From positions 1-7,418 of the forward strand of contig JAOZSC010000119.1 in assembly GCA_029939875.1 (NCBI GenBank): a stretch of 7,418 nucleotides of DNA, written 5' to 3'. A program made the translations under genes and the position numbers. This DNA comes from Desulfobacterales bacterium (lineage in GTDB: Bacteria; Desulfobacterota; Desulfobacteria; Desulfobacterales; JAFDCJ01). The notes below the pieces were generated by a model that was not told the origin of the DNA, did no database searches, and was given only the letters and a program-made list of their open reading frames with translations. Shown here one piece after another: positions 7,158 through 7,418 of the stretch; position 1 is the stretch's first letter, and the number at the start of each line of letters is the position of its first letter.

Positions 7158-7339
7158 TTTATGCGCCTTACATTTCGTCCGAATGGAATTCCCAGCTTGG
7201 TCATCCACTTCCTGATGGTGTTCGGGTGAATCTTCAGACCAGGGTAATAATGATGGACATTTTTGAAAAATACCGTATTGAAAAATTGATAAAATAATTT
7301 GCCGGACAAATCGTTTGGCTTGCCACCTGGACGGGACAC
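7139..7339 (-). CDS. Small hypothetical protein with a Fis-like helix-turn-helix segment, possibly a gene fragment
   Basis: This is a 66-residue basic reading frame starting at GTG 7339-7337, with an in-frame stop at 7357-7355 just upstream. The central part (KIHPNTIRKWMTKLGIPFG) resembles the recognition half of Fis-type helix-turn-helix domains, as at the C-terminus of NtrC-like activators (pattern IHxNTLRxKLxxLGI). It also resembles HTH segments of some endonucleases and recombinases. The first helix of a full domain is not recognisable. The ribosome binding site is weak, and the stop codon plus last codons lie inside the operator repeats of the next operon. It could be a real small DNA-binding protein, a decayed remnant, or a chance frame. 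It is on the same strand as, and directly upstream of, the tetR gene. Confidence 0.35.
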   Translation of the reverse strand: MSRPGGKPNDLSGKLFYQFFNTVFFKNVHHYYPGLKIHPNTIRKWMTKLGIPFGRNVRRIKINRLT

Positions 7340-7384
7340 CCGAACATCCGCGTTTTAGAAAATTGCCAGCCTACCCTAAGCATG

Positions 7385-7413
7385 TTGACAAAAGGCAGAC
7401 ATAAGCATATATT
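7385..7413 (+). promoter_or_regulatory. Near-consensus sigma70 promoter reading out of the right edge
   Basis: On the plus strand there is a perfect -35 hexamer TTGACA (7385-7390), an optimal 17-base spacer, and a -10 hexamer TATATT (7408-7413) matching the consensus at five of six bases. The start point would fall at or just past the window end, so the gene it serves lies outside. It is divergent from the efflux operon, with the small HTH frame between them. Confidence 0.55.
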
Positions 7414-7418
7414 CTCAA

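Overview
The window holds one complete tripartite RND efflux locus on the minus strand, read from right to left: a CecR/YbiH-type TetR regulator (7084-6410), an outer-membrane channel lipoprotein (6314-4854), a periplasmic adaptor (4793-3396) and an inner-membrane RND permease (3383-285). Gaps are 95, about 60 and 12 bases, and no other gene intervenes, so the four genes most likely form one operon. The coding regions are GC-rich, each gene has a recognisable Shine-Dalgarno sequence, and the protein types are those of Gram-negative bacteria with an outer membrane. Residue style and gene order suggest a Desulfobacterota-like or other environmental proteobacterium, but that placement is an impression only.

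The right end (about 7085-7418) is the control region. It has a sigma70-like promoter reading left into the regulator gene. Two exactly adjacent 17-bp repeats cover its -35 element and spacer and look like a tandem operator for autoregulation by the TetR protein. A small minus-strand ORF (7339-7139) with a Fis-like helix-turn-helix segment ends inside these repeats. At the far right edge a near-consensus sigma70 promoter on the plus strand fires out of the window towards an unseen gene.

The left end (1-284) has no gene I can support. A strong hairpin is centred exactly on the permease stop codon. Beyond it are short, hydrophobic, frame-broken minus-strand reading frames that may be remnants or the edge of a neighbouring membrane-protein gene.

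Functionally, the regulator probably represses the whole unit. When its ligand binds, the channel, adaptor and permease would be made together and assemble into a proton-driven pump spanning both membranes. The substrate cannot be read from the sequence. I found no RNA gene, CRISPR array, insertion sequence or clearly new system. The most noteworthy points are the tandem operator-promoter, the stop-codon hairpin, the absence of the usual TM10 lysine in the permease, and the small HTH ORF.
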